Positions 20,933 to 28,455 of a stretch of 54,424 nucleotides of DNA are shown in pieces (the stretch's first letter is position 1; the number at the start of each line of letters is the position of its first letter). Where the stretch lies: assembly GCA_002897895.1 (NCBI GenBank), contig BDSY01000100.1, positions 1 to 54,424 of the forward strand, read 5' to 3'. The position numbers were made by a program, and so were the translations under genes. This DNA comes from a bacterium BMS3Abin06 (lineage in GTDB: Bacteria; Nitrospirota; Thermodesulfovibrionia; UBA6902). The notes below the pieces were generated by a model that was given only the letters and a program-made list of their open reading frames with translations, was not told the origin of the DNA and ran no database searches.

Positions 20933-20986
20933 ACATTCTTGCTTCGCTGCCTATCATGCTGATACCCAATTGATATCTTTATATTT

Positions 20987-21098
20987 AGCAAATATGATGC
21001 TAAAAAACAAAAAGCTTGTTTTCAAAGGAGTTAGTGTAAGCAGGTATGATTGCTATGTAATCCGGTTCATAGAATTATGTAATCTGTTACATAATTCT
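20987..21098 (-). promoter_or_regulatory. Shared upstream cassette, copy B (PilY1-2)
   Basis: Second copy of the conserved region. It holds a perfect 12-bp inverted repeat AGAATTATGTAA-tctg-TTACATAATTCT (21071-21098), preceded by ATGTAATccggTTCATA. At the gene-proximal end is the AGCAAATATGATGCT block. This is the best-preserved operator candidate of the three. Confidence 0.68.
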
Positions 21099-21104
21099 CA
21101 CGAT

Positions 21105-21146
21105 AAAAAAGCCCTTTCCCTCCCCCTTGACGGGGAAAGGAAAGGG
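21105..21146 (-). terminator. Hairpin terminator after PilY1-3
   Basis: Same design as the terminator at 16648-16690: the minus-strand stem is formed by 21139-21146 and 21112-21119, with a GC inner stem and six T afterwards. It lies 28 bases beyond the PilY1-3 stop and makes PilY1-3 a separate unit from PilY1-2. Confidence 0.78.
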
Positions 21147-21173
21147 TGGAGGTAAAAAACGGATTTTTAATAA

Positions 21174-24100
21174 TCAGGGTATTGGCTTATTCGCCCAGCC
21201 TATGGTTTCACTTTTCAGAGAAATCGGGTTGATACTCTCCATTTCAAGGATACTGCCGGTTACCTGCTGGGCAAATCCCATAGTTCCGCCGCTTGATGTT
21301 ATCTGCGCGCTGACGGATGATATCACTCCTCCGTCCAGTCTTTTGACCCTTGCAATATTTGTAAGATCATAAGGGGTTGATCCTCCACCGGCAACCAGGT
21401 CAGCGGCATCCTGCTGTTCCCTGAATATATAATTCTGGTAAGCAGAGCCTGTCTTGTAATAAATCGCATACAGATTGCTCTCTCCCCCGGAAGAGCAGGC
21501 GCTGTCATCAGGTATAAAGGTTGTCCATGTTACAAGCCCGCCGATGACAAGTGGTTTTGAGACCATCCTTTCACCACCATGATTGCCCGCACTGTTAGTA
21601 AGGCTTTTGCCGGTGAAATCTGCACTTTCAACGAGGGTATTAAAATACATTGCCCAACCATCACAATTGTATGAAGCGCTTAATAAATCCGACCATGTGG
21701 ATACTGTTGTTGCGTCGCAGGGAATGATGCCCGTTACACTGCCGTCTATATTTACAACAGCCTCGGATATATCCAGCAGGCTTGTATAAGATGACGGCGG
21801 CGTCCCACAACTTTCATTCCAGCAGCCGTCCCTGACAGCATAAAAAGCGCCTGTATCGGTCTGGTTTTTGTCCGATGCGCCAAGGAACTGTCCTGTCCCG
21901 AAAAAAACCCAGAGATTTGTCCTGTTATCCATTGCTACCGAGGGGGCCGCTGTGATTCTTTTTGCGCTATCCTTGGTGCCGGCGACAGTGTCAATATTTG
22001 CAACAGTTGATAGTGTCCAGTTTGATGGCGTGCTCTCTGAACCTTTGTTTGTAGTTATCCTGCGCAAAAGGGTATTCGGGTTATTGCCTGCATCCCAATA
22101 GTTTTCTCCAAAATATATCACATCCGTGTCATAGTCAATATCAACATCAACAGTGATGGGGTCGGCCATAAATGTGTCTATATTGCCGGTTGATATCTTC
22201 CAGAAGTTTGTGCCTTCAGTCCAGGTGCTGATTACCCCGTCTGATCCTCCCGAGATTTTCAGGACAAAGATGTTTCCGCTCTGGAAGCTTGTAAGGTTTG
22301 AGAATATATCATACTCTGTGGCTCCTGATCCGAAGATGGCAAACCAGTCGTCTCCGATTTTCGCAACAGAAGGATAAGTCATGCTGAGACCGAGACCGGG
22401 GTCTGAAAATGTCCATAGAAGTTCCGGATTCGCAGGGTCGGTAATATCAAGGGCAAAATATTCAGGTGAGGCGCTTCCTGATGTCAAGTTTATATCTTTC
22501 CCGCCGTACCCGAATCCGCCGATGAGTATGGTCCCCCAGCCATTTATATGGGTAGTAGTGTCAGCAGTGAAGATTTTTGCATCTGTTATCTTTGGCTTTG
22601 AATCCACATAGTACACATGGGTATAGTCAGGGTCTGTAAGCCATTTCAGATGGGGCAAAAGGCCGCGCGGTATGAATGCCCAAAGCTCTTCGCCGCTCCC
22701 TGCATTGAATGCATGAAGCATGCCGTCATTTGCACCTACGTAAACTACCTGGCTTCTTGTTAAATGCTCTGATCTGAAACCGGTATAAGAAGCGTCCCCG
22801 TAAAGGAGGTCATAGTTTTCCATGGGCTGCCCCACAACAGTGGGAGTTGAATTGATTATGTCGCCGAGTTTCCATACATTGGTTGAAGTTACACCGTTGA
22901 CGGTAAGGGTAAGGTCCCTTTTTCTATATCCATTGGGATGTCCTGAATCGGTTATGCCCGTAAGGTCGTCTCCGCGAATCCAGTTGATAATATTGCCTGT
23001 CTCCGCGGTATCCGCTGCCCTGAGATGTGTCTGTAATGTTGTTGAAGAATATGCGGTTTCAAAACTAAACTTAGTGGATCCGTCTGTAGTTGTATAGATA
23101 GTCCTGTTTCCGGGGCTTGTCTCCCAGAGTATTGTGCCGCCGTCCCAGATAGACGTACCGTCCGCATTCAGAGCCTTAATATCTCCAAGCCACTTCCGGG
23201 AACTGAGGTTTTCCATTTTTTGCGGATAGAAATATGCCTGATAAAGCACTCCATCTCCTGCCCCTGCGTTGGCCGGCATGCCTGCTGCGGTGCCGGAAGA
23301 TACGCTGTCAAGTATGCCGTAGATGGCATTTATAAGCGCACCCTCAAGCTGATATCCATCTATTGCCTCATAGAATGTGTCATTGTACCCGTTTACATCA
23401 TTGTCATACTCGCCCGCCAGATCGGGTAAAAAATCTCCGTTGCTGTCTATAAAGCCGCCGTTCCTTGCTGCCCCGCCTCCTGACGCCGCAGACCAGTTCA
23501 AGAGCCTTTCACCATCAGGCGAGCCGCTGCCGAAGTTTGCATAGATGAAATAATGGGTAAGATACTGATCGCCGTCGAGGACTGCCCCTGTTCCAATACT
23601 CCCGTCTCTCAGGTCTCTGTATTTTGCAGGAAGACTGTCAATATCCGCATGACCATAGAAAGCAACGTTATCAATATAGTGGGAGCCGTTTAACTGCCAG
23701 AAGTAGTCGGTCGACGCTGCTGCCCAGGCAGGTGGGTTAGCGGAAGTGTCGGCATATGTTGAGCCATACCCCTGTTGTGCAAGCGGAATGTTTAAGTCAG
23801 TGGTCGGCTCTCCGTCTGTAATAGTTATAACAAAGCTTTTGGCGCATGGAGTCCGGTCAGTATCAGTAGCCGGATCATCCGCATAGTTATACGGATCAAC
23901 GTCGCTGCCAACCGGATAGGAGCCGTCCGGGTATAAAGCGCCTGTGCCCCTCTGCTGGAAATAACCTGTTGCCGTCCAGAGTGATTCGGCAAGGGGTGTA
24001 GCAGGTGTCAGGGGAATATTGCTCCCGATTAATTTAACTATGGCGTCTTCCCGCGTTATCGGGTTAGTGGCATCATATACCGTGCCGTTTATTGTTACCG

Positions 24101-25139
24101 TTACATTATTGTCATAATAGCCGCACGGAACAACTACTATCCCGCCCTCAACATTGACCTGGTCTACAAAGCTGGCGGCAGGCGCTATAACACCATCATG
24201 TATGCCGACACACTGGAATGTCTCTGTATAAATGCCCAAATCACCGTGACCACCATGCCCGCATCCATGCTCCGGTGACTCAGTCAGTTCACTCAGAGCA
24301 GGGCTCGGATACTGCTGCTGGTCGGAGATAAATTCAAGCCCCCATCTCACATTGTCGCCAACCATCTGGACTACACCCTCAGGCTCTGAAGCCCTGTGCA
24401 CTATTACCTTGTAATCACTTAAACTGTCATAAGTTAAACCAACGCTGAACGCGGAGACATCGGTCAGCGCTATCGGGTCCGGCATCGGGTCATTCTCACC
24501 GAAAGTTACCAGGTTGTTATTAAAGGTGAATGTTGTGCTGCTTGTGCTCATGCAGCCACCCATTCCGCCACCTCCAAGTGGTGAGACAGTGCAGAGCACA
24601 TTATCGGGAACCTCCTTCTGATAACCGTCATGCCCGGTAAAGGCCTTCTGCCCCATGAGGTCATAAGGGTCCCCGGCAGCGCCGATCCTCGCTCTTGTCT
24701 TTCCTCCGACAATAACCTTCTTCAATATATCCACTCTCCTCATTGTAAGCCAGTTCAGGAAATTGCCCTTCCAGTCAGCAGTTGTAGCGCCTGTTGTTGT
24801 CCATTCTCCGTTGATACTGTCATATTTATACCACTCATCAGGCTCAAAATAGCCGTAATAAGTTGTGGCTGGAAGAAACCCCTGGCTGACAGGTGGTAGA
24901 CTTAAAACTCCCGCCTGTACACTCTGTACCTGGTTGTAATCAAAATCATATGCAAAGTAGAACTGGGAGAAAGAGGTATCGACATTGAGAAGGACATTCG
25001 GCTTTGTCAGCGCGCCGCTGAATGGCGGAAATGCCGTATATTGAGATATGCCCGGAGAACCGGGAAAAGCCTCATTTGTTTGGAACAGAAAAACGGACAG
25101 GATTAGAATTACGACGTATATTTTTGTTTTTTTTAACAT
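21174..25139 (-). CDS. PilY1-type pilus tip adhesin, copy 3
   Basis: About 1321 residues from the ATG at 25139, which has GGAGGGAG at good spacing; a GTG two codons earlier is possible. It has a signal peptide, vWA-like region with DTSFS at 54-58, a His/Cys-rich loop (HGCGHGGHGD), the RGD motif in WIRGDD, the VGANDGMLHAFN propeller start and a DVDIDYDTD loop. Upstream region, signal peptide and N-terminal half closely match PilY1-2, with a spacing of 4218 bp between start codons, so the two arose by tandem duplication that included promoter and terminator. Confidence 0.92.
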   Translation of the reverse strand: MLKKTKIYVVILILSVFLFQTNEAFPGSPGISQYTAFPPFSGALTKPNVLLNVDTSFSQFYFAYDFDYNQVQSVQAGVLSLPPVSQGFLPATTYYGYFEPDEWYKYDSINGEWTTTGATTADWKGNFLNWLTMRRVDILKKVIVGGKTRARIGAAGDPYDLMGQKAFTGHDGYQKEVPDNVLCTVSPLGGGGMGGCMSTSSTTFTFNNNLVTFGENDPMPDPIALTDVSAFSVGLTYDSLSDYKVIVHRASEPEGVVQMVGDNVRWGLEFISDQQQYPSPALSELTESPEHGCGHGGHGDLGIYTETFQCVGIHDGVIAPAASFVDQVNVEGGIVVVPCGYYDNNVTVTINGTVYDATNPITREDAIVKLIGSNIPLTPATPLAESLWTATGYFQQRGTGALYPDGSYPVGSDVDPYNYADDPATDTDRTPCAKSFVITITDGEPTTDLNIPLAQQGYGSTYADTSANPPAWAAASTDYFWQLNGSHYIDNVAFYGHADIDSLPAKYRDLRDGSIGTGAVLDGDQYLTHYFIYANFGSGSPDGERLLNWSAASGGGAARNGGFIDSNGDFLPDLAGEYDNDVNGYNDTFYEAIDGYQLEGALINAIYGILDSVSSGTAAGMPANAGAGDGVLYQAYFYPQKMENLSSRKWLGDIKALNADGTSIWDGGTILWETSPGNRTIYTTTDGSTKFSFETAYSSTTLQTHLRAADTAETGNIINWIRGDDLTGITDSGHPNGYRKRDLTLTVNGVTSTNVWKLGDIINSTPTVVGQPMENYDLLYGDASYTGFRSEHLTRSQVVYVGANDGMLHAFNAGSGEELWAFIPRGLLPHLKWLTDPDYTHVYYVDSKPKITDAKIFTADTTTHINGWGTILIGGFGYGGKDINLTSGSASPEYFALDITDPANPELLWTFSDPGLGLSMTYPSVAKIGDDWFAIFGSGATEYDIFSNLTSFQSGNIFVLKISGGSDGVISTWTEGTNFWKISTGNIDTFMADPITVDVDIDYDTDVIYFGENYWDAGNNPNTLLRRITTNKGSESTPSNWTLSTVANIDTVAGTKDSAKRITAAPSVAMDNRTNLWVFFGTGQFLGASDKNQTDTGAFYAVRDGCWNESCGTPPSSYTSLLDISEAVVNIDGSVTGIIPCDATTVSTWSDLLSASYNCDGWAMYFNTLVESADFTGKSLTNSAGNHGGERMVSKPLVIGGLVTWTTFIPDDSACSSGGESNLYAIYYKTGSAYQNYIFREQQDAADLVAGGGSTPYDLTNIARVKRLDGGVISSVSAQITSSGGTMGFAQQVTGSILEMESINPISLKSETIGWANKPIP

Positions 25140-25205
25140 TTTCACTCCCTCCTCATTCTTGCTTCAGTGCCTATCATGCTGATATTCAATAGATATCTTT
25201 TATTA

Positions 25206-25317
25206 AGCAAATATGATGCTAAAAAACAAAAAGCTTATTTTAAAAGGGGTTTGTGCAAGCAGGTTTGATTGTTATGTAATCCGGTTCATAGAACTATGTA
25301 ATCTGATTCATAATTCT
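25206..25317 (-). promoter_or_regulatory. Shared upstream cassette, copy C (PilY1-3)
   Basis: Third copy, with AGCAAATATGATGCT at 25206-25220 and TATGTAATCCGGTTCATA preserved. The distal inverted repeat is degenerate (AGAACTATGTAA-tctg-ATTCATAATTCT, 25290-25317). It is not followed by the terminator hairpin found beside copies A and B. Confidence 0.62.
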
Positions 25318-25380
25318 GTAGTTCTGAAGGATAGTAATTATGGGGGCTGAAAAATAAAAGAACAGGCCGGAGAGATTACC

Positions 25381-25530
25381 TTAACCGGACGAGAGAAAAG
25401 CTGAATGATTCCGGAATGACTCTATAAGAAAAAGGTTCTCAAAATAAATACCGGCCTTTCTCTTGCTGACCTTTTTCCCGCGTTCAAGGCTTTTCATAAC
25501 ACCTTCTGCTTCACCAAGCATTTCTTCCAT
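25381..25530 (-). pseudogene. Truncated second copy of the tumA-like antitoxin gene
   Basis: A 49-codon frame. Residues 1-33 (EEAEGVMKSLERGKK-like core through KRKAGIYFENL) match residues 13-46 of the intact antitoxin at 26725-27102 almost exactly, at DNA level too. Similarity then stops and the frame runs into unrelated codons. The winged-helix part is absent, so this is a gene fragment. Confidence 0.75.
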
Positions 25531-25784
25531 GGAGATAGAAAATTTAAAAGGGCGCTATCGTGAAATTGACCGATGCGAACCTGTAAAGACTACAACATGA
25601 AAAAAGATGTTTTGCAAAAGAAAGACGATGAGAACGAAAACAATACCGCTGGTTCGCATTCGAGTCCAATGCCTTGATATGCTTTTTTTATTTCTTATCT
25701 AATTGAGAAGATGCCCCCGGTTGCTAATTGAATAGAATCACAAATGCTATGAACTCAATTGATTTTATTTCTTCAAGGTTAGCC
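25531..25784. other. Non-coding stretch with one spaced inverted repeat
   Basis: No gene supported. ATGCGAACC (25573-25581) is inverted as GGTTCGCAT (25651-25659). A 26-codon ATG frame between the arms has no ribosome binding site and no recognisable product. Confidence 0.4.
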
Positions 25785-25997
25785 TTATGCAAATAATAGT
25801 CTATGCCCTTTTGGTTCCGGTACAGGGTCTCCAAATTCATTAGCCGTATCAATCCACAATTGAATCGCTTCCTTTGCATTGACTAAAGCTTCATCATATG
25901 ATGCTCCGTGTGCAGAACAGCCCGGCAGTTCGGGAACGTCGGCAATATAAACCTTGTCTTCATCACTCCAGTAAATTACAATTTCATATTTATACAT
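25785..25997 (-). CDS. hicB: HicB-type antitoxin
   Basis: A 70-residue protein with the HicB N-terminal partial RNase-H-like fold: YEIVIYWSDEDKVYIADVPELPGCSAHG, then DEALVNAKEAIQLWI. It lacks a long C-terminal DNA-binding domain, as in short HicB antitoxins. Its ATG overlaps the stop of the upstream HicA gene in TAATG, so the pair is translationally coupled. It presumably neutralises the HicA ribonuclease. Confidence 0.88.
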   Translation of the reverse strand: MYKYEIVIYWSDEDKVYIADVPELPGCSAHGASYDEALVNAKEAIQLWIDTANEFGDPVPEPKGHRLLFA

Positions 25998-26251
25998 TAA
26001 AGTTCCTCCCCAAGATTATATTTTAAAATCAAATTCCTTACTTGGCGAACCTGATAAACTTTTGCTTTACTACCATCACGTTGCAAATTAATTTTCTCGA
26101 TAATCCCCTTTTTTCTGAAAATATGATGACTCCCCCGAATACGTTCCTCGAATCCTAATGTTTTCAACAGGTTAAATAAATCATTGAATGATGTATTTGC
26201 ATCTGAAGAACCACGCAGTATTTTCAGTAATACTTTTTCATGTTTACTCAT
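25997..26251 (-). CDS. hicA: HicA-type toxin (mRNA interferase)
   Basis: An 84-residue protein with the HicA double-stranded-RNA-binding-like fold. The conserved His lies in RGSHHIFRKK, and the C-terminal YQVRQVRNLILKY helix follows. The N-terminal 25 residues are longer than minimal HicA. In known systems HicA cleaves mRNA and is held inactive by HicB, encoded next. Toxin-first order matches hicAB loci. Confidence 0.86.
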   Translation of the reverse strand: MSKHEKVLLKILRGSSDANTSFNDLFNLLKTLGFEERIRGSHHIFRKKGIIEKINLQRDGSKAKVYQVRQVRNLILKYNLGEEL

Positions 26252-26326
26252 TAAAATAGTGTAGCAAGTGAAGAATCAAAAGTCACGAAAATATTGACAG
26301 CGGCATCTATTTTCCTTGAGGTAACT

Positions 26327-26391
26327 ATTCAGGTATTGCCTGCTGTAACCAGTTGATTATCAGGAAATATATAAATAAGAAAATGGTCGGG
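26327..26391 (-). repeat. Imperfect direct repeat of the tRNA-Pro 3' flank (left copy)
   Basis: 65 bp that match 28391-28455 at 51 of 65 positions without gaps, counted by eye. The longest identical run, AAGAAAATGGTCGGG, includes the CCA and last bases of the tRNA-Pro gene. This is the arrangement expected for an attachment-site duplication. Confidence 0.55.
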
Positions 26392-26634
26392 TCCTGCAGC
26401 ACAGCCTTTTATATATCCCGGCGGAGTACCACTATTAAGCCATTCAACTAAAATATAATAATCAATCCAATATTTTGGGGCTTTTAGTGAATAATACTCA
26501 TCTTTTGTTTCTTTCGTCAGAGTCTTATATGCGTCATTGGTTTCAAAACCGACATATACATCTTCCGTTCCAATAAGAAGGGTGTGATCAATTAAAGCCC
26601 TTTTTGTGATTCTCTTTTGTGCCGTGCTCGCCTT
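26329..26634 (-). pseudogene. Start-less reading frame remnant next to HicAB
   Basis: An open frame of 101 codons with no ATG/GTG start near its beginning; a TGA precedes it at 26635-26637. It encodes coherent protein-like sequence (TEDVYVGFETNDAYK, YWIDYYILVEWLNSG) of no family I recognise. Its last 21 codons coincide with the repeat shared with the tRNA-Pro flank. Most likely the 3' end of a lost gene. Confidence 0.4.
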
Positions 26635-26658
26635 TCATGAATTTGCCCTTAAATTAAG

Positions 26659-26719
26659 TGAGCCTCAAAGGGGAGCGATCACCCTCTGTCCCGGGGCGAG
26701 GTAAGAGGCTCATTTTTTT
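26659..26719 (+). ncRNA. Possible small structured RNA or strong terminator
   Basis: TGAGCCTC (26659-26666) pairs exactly with GAGGCTCA (26705-26712), directly followed by seven T. The 38-base interior can form further GC pairs (GGGG with CCCT, CCTC with GAGG). Polarity of the T run is + strand, but no + strand gene ends here, so a short independent transcript is possible. No known riboswitch consensus is matched by eye. Confidence 0.4.
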
Positions 26720-26724
26720 ACAAC

Positions 26725-27102
26725 TCATACAGGTATTTCAAGCAGTATCTTGTCATAATTGACTGTTGGTGTTGTTTTCTCTCTGCCGTTCTTTGTTTTT
26801 TCCAGTTCGATAAGTCCCAGGTCAGCAAGATAATGGACATCATCTGAAACATTCTTGAGGTTCCGGTTTAGTATCTTGGCAAGCCTGTAAATAGACTCCG
26901 GGTGTTCTGCCTTGATGACTTTGAGAATCTTAAGTCTTTCTATAGTGATAGCCTTTCTCATCGTTTCAAGGTTCTCAAAATAAATACCGGCTTTTCTCTT
27001 GCCAACCTTTTTCCCGCGTTCAAGGCTTTTCATAACACCTTTCGCTTCATCAATCATTTCTTCAACGCTTTTTATTCCAATGGTTACATTCTTAACTCTC
27101 AT
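26725..27102 (-). CDS. tumA: TumA-type antitoxin, winged-helix DNA-binding protein
   Basis: 125 residues. The N-terminal 45 residues form a helical segment (EEMIDEAKGVMKSLERGKKV). A MarR/ArsR-like winged helix follows at about 50-110 (IERLKILKVIKAEHPESIYRLAKIL, ADLGLIELEK). This is the HVO_A0114/TumA family that partners TumE toxins. It overlaps the toxin gene stop by 4 bases. A truncated paralogue lies 1.2 kb away. The toxin gene comes first, an order common for this family. Probable autorepressor. Confidence 0.8.
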   Translation of the reverse strand: MRVKNVTIGIKSVEEMIDEAKGVMKSLERGKKVGKRKAGIYFENLETMRKAITIERLKILKVIKAEHPESIYRLAKILNRNLKNVSDDVHYLADLGLIELEKTKNGREKTTPTVNYDKILLEIPV

Positions 27103-27380
27103 TGTTTTGTATACCTCCTGAGGTCCTTATAAAAATCTTCAAAAAGCTTATCTATAGTTGTAAACCTATAGGGCCCTTCCTTGTTTCCATAATGCCTGTG
27201 GTCTCTTTTACCTGTATGGTTGTCATAACCTACAATACGTTTACCGTCCTTGATGTAAACCATAGAGTATTTATACCCATGCAGTCTGTCAGATGTTACA
27301 GGCACAGACCATATTTTGATCTCAACTATACTGTTATCATGCTCTACAACCTTATCGTGAAAAATAAGTTCCGCTTTCAT
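27099..27380 (-). CDS. tumE: TumE-type toxin (DUF6516 family)
   Basis: 93 residues with the family signatures YKYSMVYIKDGKRIVGYDN and GKRDHRHYG near residues 36-66, then a C-terminal PYRFTTIDKLFEDFYKDL helix. TumE proteins are small toxins paired with winged-helix antitoxins; the His/Asp-rich GK-DHRH block is their most conserved part. The ATG is at 27380 and the stop overlaps tumA. Biochemical target is not established from sequence. Confidence 0.8.
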   Translation of the reverse strand: MKAELIFHDKVVEHDNSIVEIKIWSVPVTSDRLHGYKYSMVYIKDGKRIVGYDNHTGKRDHRHYGNKEGPYRFTTIDKLFEDFYKDLRRYTKQ

Positions 27381-27520
27381 ATAGTAGTTTTATTATACCA
27401 TACATTTAACAAAGTGAGTCAAGATGAAAAAAACGTGAGGATAACTCTTCAATAAAAATGGTTTGCATCCTTTTCAGATAATCTTGCTGAAGTTGAAGTA
27501 GAACTTACATGAATTATTAT

Positions 27521-28084
27521 TTAAGGCGTTGAATATGGCGGGATATATTTTACTGGATTTTTTATTGAAAGCCGGTAACTGGGATAATGTATTTTAAGTA
27601 TAAATCGTTCCAGAAAACCGCTTACACCTAATAATATATGAGGTAATCCTTCTATATGATTTATCATTGTATTCGGAATAACAATTTTGTCTGTGTCGGG
27701 AACAATTATTTCTATTTTTGTTTTATGTGCATATGCAGTTCCCTTGCCCCCAGCGCCAGTAAATTCAACCTTAAATCTTTTTTTAAAGTTATATGTCCTA
27801 TTTCCTTAAGAGTACCGAGTTCTCTTTTAACATGTTGATTCTAAAGAAAACGTCATGACCACGCAGTTGTCATTCCCGCTTGTCGGGAATCCGGGAAAAT
27901 CAAAGGGTTATAGATTCCGGACAAGCCGGAATGACAGAACTCGGTACTGTCGAGGTCCTATTATCTTAGCTATATAAGCAGGGACAGCACATGAGGCGGC
28001 GCCTGTATCAATTAGTCCGAGAGTATTAAATGATTTCTTTGTATGAGGATTAATTATTTTTATCGGAAGAAAGGGCTCCGTCAT
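27521..28084 (-). pseudogene. Retropepsin-like (clan AA) aspartic protease, disrupted
   Basis: The 5' part encodes MTEPFLPIKI and GLIDTGAASCAVP, the DTGA active-site motif of clan AA aspartic proteases. After about 42 codons (AKII) it is cut by a 152 bp insertion (27803-27954). Removing the insertion and one copy of its 8 bp target duplication restores GHITLKK. One further base change is needed: an A7 run before AGATTTAAG would have to be A8 to continue into GAGGKGTAYAHKTKIEI and GLPHILLGV, typical of the family. The frame then runs to a TAA at 27521-27523. So there are two independent lesions. Confidence 0.75.
27803..27954. mobile_element. 152-bp MITE-like palindromic insertion with 8-bp target duplication
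   Basis: Flanked by GTCCTATT at 27795-27802 and 27955-27962. Near the ends are exact 13-bp inverted repeats AGTACCGAGTTCT (27811-27823) and AGAACTCGGTACT (27936-27948). The interior is another palindrome, GTCATTCCCGCTTGTCGGG to CCGGACAAGCCGGAATGAC (27869-27935), of a family also present at 31422-31490. It has no coding capacity. The clean target duplication in the protease frame shows it moved. Confidence 0.75.
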
Positions 28085-28190
28085 GGTTACCCTGTTTGTT
28101 CGGATTACTCTGGTTTATGTTTACAGTATATTTTTATATTGCACAATTTTTAGGCAGATGTCAATAAGGAAAGTTGGTAAAAGTTAGCAG

Positions 28191-28440
28191 ATGATAAAAG
28201 AAACTGAAGAGCTTGAGAATATTCTGAGGCCGAAGGCAAAACCAAAGAAGCAATCCCACTACGCACAGACCTTAAGATTTAATCGAGGAAACGATCAAGG
28301 AAGCCAAAGAGAATGAAGCAAAGATAAACGAAACCGTTGAGGTTACTACAACCACTACCGAACTGTTACCGAACCATCAGGGTTTAATTTATTCAGGTGT
28401 TAATTGCTGTAACCCATTGATAATTCAGGAATATACATAA
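28191..28440 (+). pseudogene. Frameshifted small gene remnant
   Basis: From ATG 28191 the first frame gives IKETEELENILRPKAKPKK and runs to TTAAGA near 28272. The protein-like reading then continues in another frame as DLIEETIKEAKENEAKINE to the TAA at 28438-28440. The highly charged sequence has no family I can name. No strong ribosome binding site. It runs into the tRNA-flank repeat. Confidence 0.35.
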
Positions 28441-28455
28441 AAGAAAATGGTCGGG
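28391..28455 (-). repeat. tRNA-Pro 3' flank, right copy of the 65-bp direct repeat
   Basis: Covers the downstream flank, encoded CCA and last discriminator-side bases of tRNA-Pro. It is matched imperfectly at 26327-26391. Together they delimit about 2.06 kb containing TumA/TumE, the protease pseudogene and the frameshifted remnant. Confidence 0.55.

Noticed and set aside
20922-20969. Upstream TTG/ATG starts of PilY1-2 as the normal start
   Set aside because: They would put a GGG-coded run before the signal peptide and have no counterpart in PilY1-3; kept only as a possible switch mechanism.
25573-25659. tRNA-like GGTTCGCATTCGAGTCC segment
   Set aside because: Resembles a T-arm but no acceptor or anticodon stem can be drawn; probably a simple inverted repeat.
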